This document shows positions 23,398 to 35,609 of a DNA stretch of 64,000 bases, piece after piece (within the stretch, counting starts at the first letter, position 1; each line of letters begins with the position of its first letter). Position numbers and translations under genes: made by a program. The DNA is taken from positions 2,294,001-2,358,000 of the forward strand of contig JAUTDP010000002.1 of NCBI GenBank assembly GCA_033439795.1. Reading direction: 5' to 3'. Below the pieces are notes generated by a model that had not been told where the DNA came from, did not search any database, and saw nothing but the letters and a program-made list of their open reading frames with translations. Source of the stretch: Sordaria brevicollis (taxonomy: Eukaryota; Ascomycota; Sordariomycetes; Sordariales; Sordariaceae).

Positions 23398-25370
23398 ATG
23401 AAACCAATCATTTTACTAAGTTCTTTATTCACAATGGCCACTGCTGTTCCTCTAGCAGGACTCGAGAAGTCCTACGACTACGTTATCGTCGGTGGTGGTA
23501 CCGCCGGTTGCGTTCTCGCCAGCCGTCTTACCGAGGACAAGGATGTCCGCGTTCTTGTTCTCGAGGCCGGTGGTGACAAGACGACCGATCCCGTGATTCT
23601 CACTCCCGGTCTCATTGCCGGTATCTACGGCAAGGAGGAGTATGACTGGAACTTCCACTCTGTTCCTCAGGTAAGAAGACTCACTCACTCATTTACACAC
23701 AAACTTACTTGAGAGCAATTTTCAATGCAACGAAAAACACAAAACAAAAATTCAGAGGCTAACAAAATGGATAGCCCACTCTCAACAACCGCATCATTAA
23801 CCAGGCCCGCGGCAAGATGCTCGGTGGCTCCTCCGGCATCAACTTCATGATGCTGGTCTACCCCTCCAAGGCCTCTATCGACGCCTGGGCGGAAGTCGGC
23901 AACCCCAACTGGGACTACGAGGCCCTGAAGCCCTATTTCAAGAAGTTCGCCACCGTCGACGTTCCCTCTGCCACCACCAAGGACATCTGCTCCATCACCT
24001 ACAACAACGACACCGTTGCCTACGGCGACGGCCCCGTCCAGGTTTCTTTCGGTGAGGGCTACGGCCCCACCAACAAGGGTTGGTTCGACACCTTTGAGTC
24101 GCTCGACCTCCTTTCCAGGACCGATCAGCGCGACGGCGAGGCCCTCGGCGCCTTCCAGAACGCCAACTCCATTGACCCTGCCACCAAGACCCGCTCCTTC
24201 TCCGCCGTCGCCTATCTCACCGCTGAGGTCCGCGCGCGCGAGAACCTCAAGATCCTGACCAACACGCACGTCAACAAGGTCCTCTTCGACACCACCGGTG
24301 ACGAGCCCGTCGCCACCGGCGTCGAGATCAACGTCAACGGCACCATCAGCGAGGTCAAGGCCAACCTCGAGGTCATCCTCTCCGCCGGTGCCCTCCAGTC
24401 CCCCCAGGTCCTCGAGCTTTCCGGCGTCGGCTCCCGCGAGATCCTCACCAAGAACAACATCCCCGTCGTGATCGAGAACCCCGCCGTCGGCGAGGGCATG
24501 CAGGACCACCCCATCGTGTGCCAGTCCTTTGAGGTCAACGAGGGTACTCCCTCCGGCGACATCCTCCGCGACCCGGCGCTCGTGCAGTCCCTTCTCGAGA
24601 TGTACCAGGCCGATCGCTCCGGACCCATGGGCCAGCTTACTATCTCCTGCGCCTACACTCCCCTGGTTAACAAGACCGGCGTCGTCTCCGAGGAGTGCGT
24701 CAACGAGATCTTTGAGGGCCACGACTTTTCCGACGTCGCCCGCAAGGCCGTCCGCGACATCGTCGCCAACCCCAACGAGGCCACCTTCCAGTACATCCTC
24801 TTCCCCACGCAGGTCTCCATCCCCGACAGGCCCGAGAGCATGGCGTCGCACATCATTCCCGTCGAGCCCGAGAACTTTTTGACCGTCATGACCATCCTAA
24901 ATTCGCCCTTCTCGCGCGGCTCCGTGCACATCGCCTCCAACGACCCCCAGGCCGCGCCCTTGTGGGATCCCAAGTTCAACGACGACGAGCTCGACATGGA
25001 GCTCCTCGCCCGCGGCGTGCAGTTCGTCGAGAACCTGGTCGCGCCCGACGCCGCGCTCGGCAAGCTTCTCAACCAGACCGGCCGCCGTCTGCCCGAGCTT
25101 AGGGGTGACGATCTCGAGACCGCCAAGGAGATTGTCCGCCAGAGACAGATTTCCGTCTTCCACGTCTCCGGCTCGTGCGCCATGCGTCCCCGCGAGCAGG
25201 GCGGTGTCGTTGACCAGCGCCTCAAGGTGTACGGCGCCAAGGGCCTCAGAGTCGTCGATGCTTCCATCTTCCCGGTTGAGCCGGCTGGTAACCTCCAGAG
25301 CACCGTCTATGCGATTGCCGAGAGGGCGGCGGATTTGATCAAGGAGGATCGCAAGGCCGGAAAGGTTTGA
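23398..25370 (+). CDS. GMC-family FAD oxidoreductase (choline dehydrogenase/aryl-alcohol oxidase type)
   Basis: Predicted 622-residue flavoenzyme that oxidises an alcohol. Exons 23398-23670 and 23775-25370, phase-0 intron of 104 nt. The N-terminal YDYVIVGGGTAGCVLASRL is the FAD-binding GxGxxG fold with the conserved acidic residue in VLVLEAGG. GMC signature 1 is GKMLGGSSGINFM and signature 2 is SAGALQSPQVLELSGVG. The active-site region FHVSGSCAM places the catalytic His near residue 554, with Asn about 597 (AGNLQSTVYAIAE) as its partner. The first 18 residues (MKPIILLSSLFTMATAVP) could be a signal peptide, or translation may start at the second Met (23434) in the cytosol. Very strong C/G third-position bias suggests high expression. 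Natural substrate unknown. Confidence 0.92.
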
Positions 25371-25878
25371 ACTCACCTCACTCTTCACTCACTCTGATCT
25401 CCAGCGAAGCGAAGCGAGTTTTGATTGATTGATTTTGGTGGTTTTCAAATCATTTGTTGTTGTTGTTGCTGTTGTAGGTTGTCGCTTGTCGGTTGTTGTG
25501 GCATTGTTGTTGGGCGATGTATAGCATTTTTTGGTTGTTTTGGCTTTGGTTTTTGGATATACCTTTACGTTATTACTTGGATATGATCATGAATGAATAG
25601 TAAAGCTAATATGTTACTCTTAAAACGATTCTTAGAAGCACCCTCGTGATGAAAGTGAAGAGCACAAGGAGGGACATGAGCAGAAACCGCATCAAAAGCA
25701 ACAGCTTCCTCAGGGGTGCTGCGCATTGATGTAAAGCTGCTCCGGACCATTACTGGCTGTTCAAAATACTGTTTGATTCTGTCTAACAGGGTTTCAGTAT
25801 TGCTATCTTCGCTTCCTGTATCATAAGAGTTTATACCCCCTTTTTTTATGTATGTATCAATACCGACATCTTACACAT
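25371..25878. other. Convergent intergenic region, GMC and AEC transporter
   Basis: Contains GTT/TTG-rich low-complexity sequence around 25450-25520 in the GMC 3' flank. No gene seen. Confidence 0.5.
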
Positions 25879-27294
25879 TTACGCATCCTCAACATTCTGT
25901 GCTGCTCTGAGCGCACCGACAACAGAGAAGGCAATCAGTGGAGTGGCAACATAAGAGATCTGTGTAATTATCTGGTCAGTGTTATTTCCTTTGCTTTTCC
26001 AGACTTGAAAGAACTCACAGTAAGAAGCTTAGCAGTCGCCATCTTGGCTGACTGAGGAAGATTGTTGACATCCGCAAGCGCCACCAACCTCATCGCAGGC
26101 GGACCAATGGGCATCATCATCATGGTGAACCACAGAATCGGGTCGTCAAACAGGAGACCTGTCTTCTTGGCCAGCACCCAAATAATGGGGATGCTCAGGG
26201 CCGGCATCACCAGGAATCTCCAGGCCAGGATAAACGCAATGCTAGGCCACGGCACACGTCCGCCATCATCGCCCTCCTTCATCTTGCGCAAGCTGAGACT
26301 GAGCTTGACACCGACAATGATAACCTGGAGGGTAACAAACAGCTCGCCGGTGTTCTTGATGGGGGTGGTCAACCAAGCCTTGAAGTAACCGCCCTCGGTG
26401 GAATCATTGAAGAACATGCGATGAAGAACGGGAACCAAGCCGATGGTAACACCAGCCATCGCTCCCAGGGCCGGAGGGTTGAAGAAGGGCGCGATCCAGC
26501 TGACGACCTTTTGCAGAGGCTCGGGCAAGGCGTTGTACGTCTTGTTCTGCGCGCGCTCGATGCGCCTGCTCGTGTGCTTGGCGAAGCGGACGGCCTTCCT
26601 GGGAAGGAGCGAAGTCGTCTCGGAGGGTCCGCCGGAGCTACTTCCAGAGCCATTGTCCTCATCGTCCTCGTCGTCAGAGGTGCGTCCGGACTCGGGATCG
26701 CTGTCTGTCTGGCCGCCGTCGTCTTGTTCGAGAAGCGCAGGGCCGTAGCCGAAGGTTAGGGTGTTGCTGATGACGGCGCATACGAGAAAGTAGGAGCGGG
26801 CCTTTTCGACTACGTCCGGGTCGTCGGTCAAGTTCTTGAGGACGCCAGCGGCATCAAGGGCCTGGATGAGGAGGAGCGGGAGCGAGGTAGAGTTGTTGAA
26901 GGCCAGAGCTGGAGTGGTCCAGGCGGGCATCTTAAGGAGCTTGACAGATACCATGCCGATGACGATGGATAAGACGACGAAGATGAGAGACCAGACTACA
27001 TGTGTTCCCAATTAGCCCATGAGTCCCCATCAAAGTTCAAGGCCTGCTGTGAAGTTGCATACCAACAATGGGGAGATAGTGCATGGCAGTGTCGGAATCG
27101 AGCTGCTTTCCCAAGTTGGAGACTAGCAACAACGGCAGAAAGATGGTGACACACATGTGCGACAATCGCTTGGCGGAGCTATCGTCAATGAGGTTGAACT
27201 GTGCGGCCAGGACACCGATCCAGATGGTTATCAGCACCGATATGGCAGCCTGGACGGCCCCCAGGAAGGAGACCAGAATATCCGTCGACGCCAT
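25879..27294 (-). CDS. Auxin efflux carrier (PIN-like/AEC) family membrane transporter
   Basis: Predicted 429-residue transporter from exons 27294-27063, 26995-26019 and 25959-25879. Five N-terminal helices (first is FLGAVQAAISVLITIWIGVL) and a second bundle at the C-terminus flank an acidic, Ser-rich cytosolic loop (DDEDDEDNGSGSSSGG). Family features are LPLLLVSNLGKQ, AFNNSTSLPLLLIQAL, FFNPPALGAMAGVTIGLVP and FTMMMMPIGPPAMRL. The last exon supplies ISYVATPLIAFSVVGALRA. In yeasts the relatives are organellar membrane proteins of uncertain substrate; a role in auxin transport should not be assumed. Same strand as the TauD-like gene behind it. Confidence 0.9.
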
Positions 27295-27975
27295 GCTTCC
27301 CGTCGTCCTTGGTGTTGAGTGCCTGTCTTCCTGGTGTCAATTCGGGCCAATTTTTATTTTTTTTGGTGTTCCTGTATTTGTCGACAGAACCACACAGACA
27401 ATATGCGGTTGTGGTTGTGTAAAGGAGGGGGGCGAGATGGAGGGGCGGCTATGTCTTTGTTTTGTACTTGGTATGCAGTCGAGATCATGGCGGTTGGAGG
27501 GGGAAGGTCCCAACGTTCTGGGCAATCGACGATCTGGGTGCATTACGTCACATCCAGGGACCCGTCCGATGTGTGTGCTTCAAGTTCCGGAAACTTGGAT
27601 GACTGCCGTGCGTGCTGCAGGTTCCCACCCAATGACAACGCCAATGGACTCTTTCTTCCGAAATGCTTTTTTCAGCCGTCGGAGCTTGTTTGTTTGTTTC
27701 TTTCCCTTTTCATGGCTCAAAATGTCTTCATCTTCTTGGCTTCTTGGCACCCTCCAACTACCATCCGGACAACAGCATCATCTCCCGGTGCACAAACGCA
27801 GGACCGCCGTCACACAACACCACACATTGCATCACGATATCGGCAAAGAAGTTTTTTTCCAATGATATGAATTCATAAAAATTGTAATTGAATTGGGATA
27901 CTATTGCAACATCATCAAGAATGCCAGCTAAAAAGAATCGAATACCGGGCCAGGAACGATTGACGCTCCATCTTT
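27295..27975. other. Intergenic region
   Basis: Promoter region of the AEC transporter and 3' flank of the TauD-like gene. No gene seen. Confidence 0.5.
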
Positions 27976-29228
27976 TCACAACTCAGGTTGCGATCCGACC
28001 TTAAGCGCCTCCCGCCTGCTCGTACTCTGAGGATCAAAGTACGGCCTCTCACCCAAGCTGACCGCCCTGTTACCCTTACGCTCGCCCAAGCCCTCCTCAA
28101 AGACATAGTCGGGCGTGGCAGCATGATACACGCTCCTGTTATCCCAGATGGCGACGTCGTTGGGGTTCTGCCACTTGTGGCGCACCTGTAGGTCGTGGTT
28201 CTCGACAATGAGCTGCACGAACCAGTTGAGGAAGTGCTTGCTCTCCTCCTCGCTCAGGCCGTTGATGCGCTGGCAGTGGTGGCCGACGGCGTAGACGGAC
28301 TTCCAGCCGGTGACGGGGTTGGTGCGGATGACGGGATGGATGGCCTCGAGGACCTCGCCCACGTTCTCAGGAGCACCGCGCTCGCCGGCGTAAACGCTGA
28401 AGCCGTTGCGTTTGGCCGCTTCGTTGAAAAGGGGCTGCGCGTAGTAGGCGGTCAAGGTGTCGAGGAAGGAGCGCAGGGTGGGCGAGATGCGGTCGTAGAG
28501 TTCGTAGCCAGAGGCCCACAAGGTGTCACCACCGGTCTTGGGGAGCTGGACTAGACGAAGCAGAGCATAGTCGCTGGGAATGGGCTCAAAAGTGATGTCG
28601 GAGTGCCACTGGTCCTTGGCGCTCTGGCGACTGTTGCTGACGCCGACGCCCTTGTACGAAAACCTGTCCTTGTACAGCGCCTTGGCTTGCTCGGAGGAGA
28701 TGACGCTGATCTCGTTGTCCTTGCCACCGTGATCGCGACTGGCATTGCTGATGGGATGGATATGGAGGCCTGAAGTGGCGGGCTTGCCGGAAAGCTTGCC
28801 GAGTCTGTCGACGAGCTCCTTCTGGAGGTCATCGGTCAGGTTGTCTTGCTTGCGGAAGAAGACGACACCACGTTGGGAGACTTGGGGCGCTTATTAGCAT
28901 CAAGCCGGCAAGATTGGCAGGAAATCCATGACTTACTGGTAATGGCAAGATCTCTCAAGAGCTCGTCAGAGTTGGGGGCACGGAGCCACTCCACGAGATC
29001 GACGTCGACATACTCGCGGCCGATAACAGGGGTAACCTCAAAGTTATCAAATTGGTCAAGAGCACCGCTGAGCTTCAGGGGCTCTTTGTGGTCCTCAAGT
29101 TTCTTGGGAAGACCTTCCGCTTCGGGGATATCGGCCTCAATGACGGTGGACTTTTGCTGAATGGGAAGGACCTTGGTCTTGATCTCGTCAACCGTCTGCT
29201 GGACGGATTCAACTGCTGAAGGAGACAT
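27976..29228 (-). CDS. TauD/TfdA-type Fe(II)/2-oxoglutarate dioxygenase
   Basis: Predicted 398-residue enzyme from exons 29228-28937 and 28880-27976 (56-nt intron with an AAG acceptor). It should couple decarboxylation of 2-oxoglutarate to oxidation of a substrate, classically a sulfonate such as taurine. The iron-binding HxD is WHSDITFE (His about 190, Asp about 192) and the distal His is in VYHAATPD (about 350), followed by the Arg-rich 2-oxoglutarate site near GERPYFD. RGVVFFRKQ opens the jelly-roll core. About 60 N-terminal residues are hydrophilic and poorly structured. The start is the Met of MSPSAVES; the frame is open further upstream but that part covers the TATA region. Confidence 0.91.
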
Positions 29229-29333
29229 GGTAAAGGTTGTGGAAGGGATGTTGCTGAAGGGTATCTCGGAAAACAAAAGCTCGAACTGCTCAATGAGGAT
29301 CGAAATGGATGTTTGAGTGCCAGCAAGAAGATC

Positions 29334-29339
29334 CTTATA
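29334..29339 (-). promoter_or_regulatory. TATA box candidate for the TauD-like gene
   Basis: TATAAG on the minus strand about 107 bp before the ATG at 29228. Confidence 0.35.
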
Positions 29340-32300
29340 TCTGCATGTTTGGCCACCAGCTAGTGTCTTCAACGAACATCGCCATGGTGTCGTTAGGTGA
29401 TGCCATCACATCCTTCCCCGCGTCGGCGCCTGTTCTAGACTACAGCGTCGGCGATTACTTTGCTCCGGGCAGCGATAAGTTGGTGGTCGTTGGCGTGTAA
29501 AGTCCATGGTGAAAGAGCCATTGTGTCTGACGTGAGTGGCATCTGGCCTATGGCAGGAGACTCTCTCGCGGCTGGCTTCCTGAATAGGGACTGGAGGAAG
29601 GGGGAAGTTGAGTGCGATGTTGCAATGGAGGCTCTCACGTACATGTGAAGGGGCAATCGCTCAATTATAAACGTGCTTTCACCCCGCGTTGCCATCATTG
29701 TAATGGTGGGGGAGGGCGGTTTTAAGAGGTTCCCGCCCGCGTGGTTGAGCGTGGGCGGGCGGTGGTGCAATCTTGGCTGTGATCACGGCATCGCGAGTGC
29801 GCATACCTCATGGCGCCGGGCCCGAATCGGCCAATGTTGCACATTGTGCAAAACACATATCATTGCTTGACTATGAAAGGACTTTACTGCCATCTTTCAT
29901 CCATTTTGAAAGTCTGCGTACGATGTTAACCTTTTCTTTCAATCTTTAGGACTGACAACTGTTGCTCCGGTGCCAATTGGCCAATAGCATCCCGCAAACC
30001 GTCTCGACCACCATCATCCGCCATATAGACACAAGATAAAGTCTTCATCTTATACAGCTTGTCCACTTCTTTCGTCCAAGTTGCGCAGTGGCGTGTTGCG
30101 AAGAACATCTCCCTTCTACCAATCGAACCATGGAGTGAAGATACTCGGAAATACCCTATCTGAAGGCTAGTGAAACAGCCATGACACCGTTATCTCTCAG
30201 GAGTCACGATAACCTCATCACAACAACGAAAAGGGAGACGGGTGCATTGCACGAGGATGAGGGAAAGCACACCCACGACAGCTTCACGAAGCGCTTATTA
30301 TCGACAAGGTCGCCCTCCGCTATGACGTGCGTTTCAGACATCAGCTCATGTTCTGGACCTCTCCCGACTTTTTGATCATAAGCGAACATCGTGAGACCCA
30401 ATCGGGAAATTTCACCTTCCCCCTTGTTAATCTGTCCTACCGCCCGCCGGCGCCGGTGGTCATTCTTTGGTCTTTTACCCCTGCCAAGACCCGCCCGTAT
30501 TGTGTAGCAGTTAGTCATGGTCTCCATCTCGTTCAGTTCAGATGAACCTCTTTCCCCAGAAAGATCATCTCTAATTGATCGGTGAGGTTCGAATAAGCTT
30601 AAATCATTTGCGTAATGTTCTTCTGTGTCTCATACGTTTCGATCGGTCGGATCGATGTGCTCGAGTCATGTCTGGTTGGGGTGCACCATAGGGCTGGTGA
30701 TGACTAACAGAACGTTCTTTACTTCCTATAGTCGAAGATGTGGATTTTGTGAAGCTGTTTCTGCCGACAGGTTATCTTCTTTCAAGGGCAATTGATATTA
30801 GACATTGAGGTTCTTATAGGCTCACTTATCTCATCTTCAACGGAAAAGGAAGCTGCGCCTCCTCCTCCAAGAACGAGACCCTGAGCGAAGACTCCAAACT
30901 CCGCCAAGGAAGCCAAGCATCATCATCACTGGACTGCCCGGACGGCAGGAGGCGCTTCTTGGCTTCAATGGCTTGTCGGGCTTGTCGCACAAATTTCCCT
31001 CACTGCACCTGCTTGGCTTGCAGCTTGGCTTCCATAATGCACCCATTATCAAAGGTATTTTTTATTTGCCTCTGGGGAAATCTCGGAGACTTCGTTCCTC
31101 AACGACATCTCCTTCCGATCGTCGTCCTGTACCTTTGGAGACTTCGGTACAAAGGAGCTTCTAGTAGATTTGTGGCGTGCGGGCGACTCCCGAGACAATT
31201 TTACGACCCTACGAACAACCCCTTCCCCTTGAAGTTATCGTCATCACCTTCGCCTTTCCATTACCCTGGTAAAAGAGAGGGAGAGAGAGAGTCTAGACTC
31301 ATGGCGACCTTTGGAGGCTTCCACTTTGTTTGAGCTTCAGCTAGCTGTTGGAATTTCCTCAAGCTACCTTCCTAGCTCGTCATTCATTGATCAGGGATAC
31401 CCGGTACAAAGATACTTTTCCCAACCACCACCAAGCAAAAACAAGCTCCAACTCCAAGACGGCAGATATCGTGATGCACCCCAGTGCCGGGATTGGCCAC
31501 AAAACCGTTGACAAGAAAACCGGCCAAGCAATCCCGAATACGGAGAAAGTGCCCGACTGCCCGTTGACGTTGACGTCTCTAGTCTAGACCAGTGATCAAG
31601 CCCTGCTGTATAACAGAACCAAACTATACCAGCTGCAAGTAAGCAAGCAAGCAAGTAAGAAAAAAAAGGTCAACGTTGCTGCATGTAGGTTTGTACCGAG
31701 CGTACCTGCGTAATGGCGTCCGTTCCCCAGCTTCCTCTCTTTCGGTTTATGTCCCCAAACAGGACTCGCCAACCAATCCCACCAACACTCCTCGACGAAA
31801 CAAAGGGGCTTGTTACCTGGTTCTCACGATTGCTTCCAGGCTAGCCTCTCTTCTCTTCGGGTATGTTTGGTCCGCAAAGCAACAATGGAGGGCGCACAAA
31901 CACTCGCACACTGGTAGCGAGGCATCTCTTCTCCCTTCTAGGTTTCTCGGCGAGGATATCTAGGCCTCAACAACCCACCTCTCTCGGACCATTCTTACTT
32001 GTTTGCTCCATTCTAATCGTACCATTATTTTGCATTCCAGCCTCTTTTCTATTACTTCACTTCTTTCTTGGTATACTGTGTATACCCATCTGCATCTTTT
32101 GCCTCTAGATAGGATCTTTTTTTATCCTCTTATTTGCTTGTCATACGTCAGTTAGGTCCGGAACCACTGACAACTTACCCCATAATTTCGACTATCTTGA
32201 CTCTTTTTTCTCTTCGCCCCGTTAGCCCGAGATACAGTACCTACAGGAACTGCTTTGCCTCCTCCGGCCTTGGCCCTTGGCTCTCCCCGCAATCTGCATC

Positions 32301-32440
32301 GGCATCTGGCATCGCATTCTCGATCCGCATATAACTCTTCGAGTACATATACGTACCTGACAGAAGCAATTTGTTGTTGTCTGTTCCTGGTATCCCCATC
32401 TCACACATCTTTCTCCCTCCTCAAAGTCTAAATCATCATC
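29340..32440. other. 3.1-kb divergent intergenic region
   Basis: Lies between the diverging TauD-like gene and the carbonic anhydrase. No ORF with a domain or codon bias and no RNA gene recognised. The last kilobase is C/T-rich and may be a long leader of the carbonic anhydrase. Confidence 0.45.
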
Positions 32441-33640
32441 ATGGTCAGGATATTCAACTCATTGGCGGTGGTTGCTGCTACCGCCGTGACCCCCGTCTGG
32501 TCGCTATGCTCCCACAACACCTTCCTCCACCCGCGAGCGACAGAGGGTGGTGAGACTGTCGAGGTCAAGAAGTTCGGGTACACCGGTGTCACGGGCCCTC
32601 TGTTCTGGTCCTCGCTTGCGCCCGAGAACACCATCTGCTCCACGGGCACTCGCCAGTCTCCCATCGACATGAAGGAAGGATCCTTCAACATGATGACCCC
32701 GGCCGACGTCCAGGTCGATATTCCCGACTTCACCGAGGGCACCGAGTTCGAGAACCTCGGAACCACCATCGAGGTCATTGCCAAGGGTGGCTCTTTGACC
32801 CTCGGCGAGAAGCAATACAGTCTCAAGCAGTTCCATTTCCATCTGCCTAGTGAACACTTGGATAACGGCACTATCCGAGCTAGTTAGTACCCCGTACCCA
32901 TATATCTCCCTCTCGAGTTGGTTCCTAACACATTAGCAACAGTGGAAATGCACATGGTCTGGCAAACCGAAAACCAAGAAATTGCCGTCATCGGCACTTA
33001 CATCGACGTAGCCACCGAGGCCGGCCCCGAGCTTGTCATTCCTCCTATCGTCGCTGCTCCCAGCAACGAGACTGCCGGCACGGCTTCCGTTCCATCCAGG
33101 TTCCGCTTCAGGAGATCTAGCAAGACCCAGAGAAGGCAGGAAGCCGTCGTTCCTCCTACCAACGAGACAACCACTGCCCCCGTGCAAGACGCTCCCGTCT
33201 CCGGTGCCCCCACCGTCCTCCTCGAGACCATCTTCAGCACCATTGACGCCATCAAGACTCCCGGCGCCGTGACCCAGACCCCTCCCTTGGTTCTGTCTGA
33301 GGTGGTCAACATCTGGAAGGCGGGTCAATTCCAGGGGTATGTTTCATTCTTTATATTCCATCTTTCCCGTCTTATTAGGTCACTAACCCGTCCTCTGCCA
33401 TCAAACAGATACTCCGGCTCCCTCACCACCCCTCCCTGCTCCGAGGGCGTCAGCTGGCTCGTCTCCACCCAGACCCTCCGCATCTCCGCTGTGACGTTCG
33501 AGAAGGTCCGCAGCGTCATCGGCTTCAACTCGCGCATCACGCAGAATGCGCCTGGTCAGGATAATATCCTGGCCATGGCCGCTGTTCGGCAGTTGAACGT
33601 GTTTGCGTCTTCGGGGGCTGCGGCGTTGAAGGAGGAGTAG
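32441..33640 (+). CDS. Secreted alpha-class carbonic anhydrase
   Basis: Predicted 355-residue extracellular zinc enzyme (CO2 + H2O to bicarbonate + H+). Exons 32441-32882, 32943-33336 and 33409-33640. The first about 20 residues form a signal peptide (SLAVVAATAVTPVWS). Zinc ligands are two His in QFHFHLPSEH (about 132 and 134) and one in MEMHMVWQ (about 151). SPIDM and SLTTPPCSEGVSW are further alpha-class hallmarks; Cys in the latter can pair with the Cys of NTICSTG. Between the third His and the C-terminal core sits an extra segment of about 60 residues rich in Ser, Thr and Pro with basic clusters (FRFRRSSKTQRR) and NET glycosylation sites. Alpha-class enzymes are uncommon in fungi; Sordaria macrospora has one secreted member. 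Confidence 0.93.
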
Positions 33641-33956
33641 GATGTTCGAAAGCTGTTATAGAAGTGTTAAGAAGCGAAACGTAGAATTGGATAGACAGTA
33701 AAACAAAAAGTCAAGACGATCAAACAACGATGAAAAGTGTGATATTTCGTGTTCCCCTAGATGATTGATAGTTGAAGCGATGGAGAATATTAACCCAGAT
33801 AAATGTGGTGTTGGGGTCAAGAAACGAATACCAGAAGCCATGGCGGCGCAAAAAGGAACGAAAGGACACCAAAACGATAAGTCTGTGCTGTGGTTGAGAG
33901 ATTTTGAAAGGGCCAAAAATTCCAAAAAAGAAGATGTTATCGAACATCGGGAATTG
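33641..33956. other. Intergenic region downstream of the carbonic anhydrase
   Basis: No gene seen. A TTTTTT run on the minus strand at 33926-33931 fits the Pol III terminator of the tRNA gene. Confidence 0.5.
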
Positions 33957-34044
33957 AGCCCGACGTGGGGGTCGAACCCACAACCTTGAGATTACGGAGT
34001 AACTCCTTAAGAGTCTCACGCTCTACCGATTGAGCTAGCCGGGC
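33957..34044 (-). tRNA. tRNA-Lys (anticodon CUU) with a short intron
   Basis: A full cloverleaf reads on the minus strand. Acceptor 5' GCCCGGC pairs with GTCGGGC; the A-box is TAGCTCAATCGG; the anticodon stem TGAGA pairs with TCTCA; the loop is CTCTTAA with CTT at 34011-34009; the T-arm is GTGGG-TTCGACC-CCCAC. About 15 nt (33993-34007) sit after position 37, the canonical intron site. A T run lies 25 nt downstream. Confidence 0.95.
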
Positions 34045-34784
34045 AGCTGATGCTGCCAATTGTTGGAAGAGAGACTTTAGGCAAGTACTTATGAGGAGGA
34101 GATGTTGTGATTTTTTCTTTTCGCGACAAGACGATCGTCGCAACGCTTTTTGGCGTTGATGGTGTTTGGCATTTCGGACTGTTCGACAAGAGATTTATTT
34201 GATGGCTTGGCGCTAGCTTGGAAGCCACATTGTACAAGCGCAAAGTTGGTGTGCTGTTCAATCTTGGCATGCATTCGAAATCCGTCGTTGTTCGAGAACA
34301 GTGGTGTCGCAGCAAGCTTTATCGATAGAGCCCGATAAGATAACCGTCTGATAGTCCATCTTCTCTTAGCTCGCAATTGCTCGTCAATATCGTTGTCGTC
34401 ATGAATGTACTGTCGCGAACCGAAAGGCGAGGTTTCGATCTGATGTAGTGAGAATGGAGAAAAAGGTACAGTCGATCAGTTCTCCGCACGTTTGTCATTC
34501 GATGTTTTGGTGCAGACAGGAACGGATTGAAAGCTCGCGTCACAGACGCAGAAGTGGTGATGTCATCTATCACTTACACCCGTGAACCCTTGTGGTCAGC
34601 CATATAATAACATCACCACCTTGCTGCTGCGATTACAACGAAGCTCTTGATAGTTATAAACAAATAAACTACTACTCCTACAAACAAGCTCTTGATAGCA
34701 AGCCATCGAAAGTAAACAATACCACACCCAAGAACCTACAACACCATCAATCGCACAATCCTCAAAACCTCAACATCCGTCACA
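34045..34784. other. Intergenic region upstream of the small mitochondrial gene
   Basis: No gene recognised. Probably holds the promoter and leader of the gene at 34785. Confidence 0.45.
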
Positions 34785-35180
34785 ATGGTCCGCGTCACTC
34801 CTGCCGTCCGCACCGCTTTCCGCCCTGTCGCCCACGTTCAGCGCACTCAGGTGCGCTTCAGGACAACCGACGCCCCCGGCACTTCCGCCCGCGACAACGG
34901 TCCCGTCAAGGAGTTCAACAAGACCGGCAACACCAACAAGCCATGGCTGTACGTCGTTGACCCTCTTTTCCTTCTCTACAATGCCACTATGTAGTACCGT
35001 TCGACTTAAACTAACTGTCATTTCCACAGATACGCCGGCGTCGCCACCCTTGCTGTCGGCGGCATCTACGCCACCATGATGGGAAAGCCCGAGAAGGCGG
35101 CTGCCGCTTCGAACAAGCTTGACTTTGTCGCCGAGGGAAAGCGCGCGCCTCACACCCCCGCTGCTGGCAACGCCAAGTAA
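34785..35180 (+). CDS. Small mitochondrial single-pass membrane protein, unknown
   Basis: Predicted 104-residue protein from exons 34785-34948 and 35030-35180 (81-nt intron, branch CTAAC). The N-terminus MVRVTPAVRTAFRPVAHVQR is Arg-rich, lacks acidic residues and looks like a mitochondrial targeting presequence. The intron splits Leu at the start of a single hydrophobic helix (WLYAGVATLAVGGIYATMMG), followed by an Ala/Lys-rich tail. Strong codon bias suggests abundant expression. Length and design fit a small accessory subunit or assembly factor of an inner-membrane complex, but I do not recognise the family. Confidence 0.8.
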
Positions 35181-35609
35181 ACAAAAGTCGAGCGAAGCGA
35201 TGGAATAACAGGCAAATGAGTTCATGACCTTTTCTTCTGTTTGGGTAATATGGGAGTCAAAGGCGTCTTTTGAGTTTTCTACGGCTTGGTGGACTGGCCG
35301 CTTGGTATCTATGTATCCGTCTCCGGTCGCAACCCGAGGCGTTGATAGTGCCTGGTGGCCATGGAGAGAGAAAGCATGTGCTGAATGCACTAGCTTTGAA
35401 GAAATACCAGGAGAAGGACTACATACACCTATTCTCTAATGAGACACCATAATCAAAACTCTCAGACGTCCAAAACCCGACGGCAACCATGAAGGTGGTG
35501 TTAGGAATGTTATGATGTTCCTAGCTCTGGGGTCTTGGGCCAGGATCTTAATAGCGACCACAACCCAACCCAGAAGCCTTGATAAGTGGAACTTTGACCA
35601 GGAATAAGC
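35181..35609. other. Intergenic region before the 5S gene
   Basis: No gene seen between the small mitochondrial gene and the 5S rRNA gene. Confidence 0.5.

Noticed and set aside
23685..24851. 388-codon minus-strand frame
   Set aside because: Antisense to the GMC oxidoreductase, same codon-bias effect; Val/Gly/Asp-rich with no family features.
23398..29228. Metabolic gene cluster (GMC oxidase, AEC transporter, dioxygenase)
   Set aside because: No backbone enzyme or regulator, spacing is normal and the three families are common; co-location alone is not evidence of a pathway.
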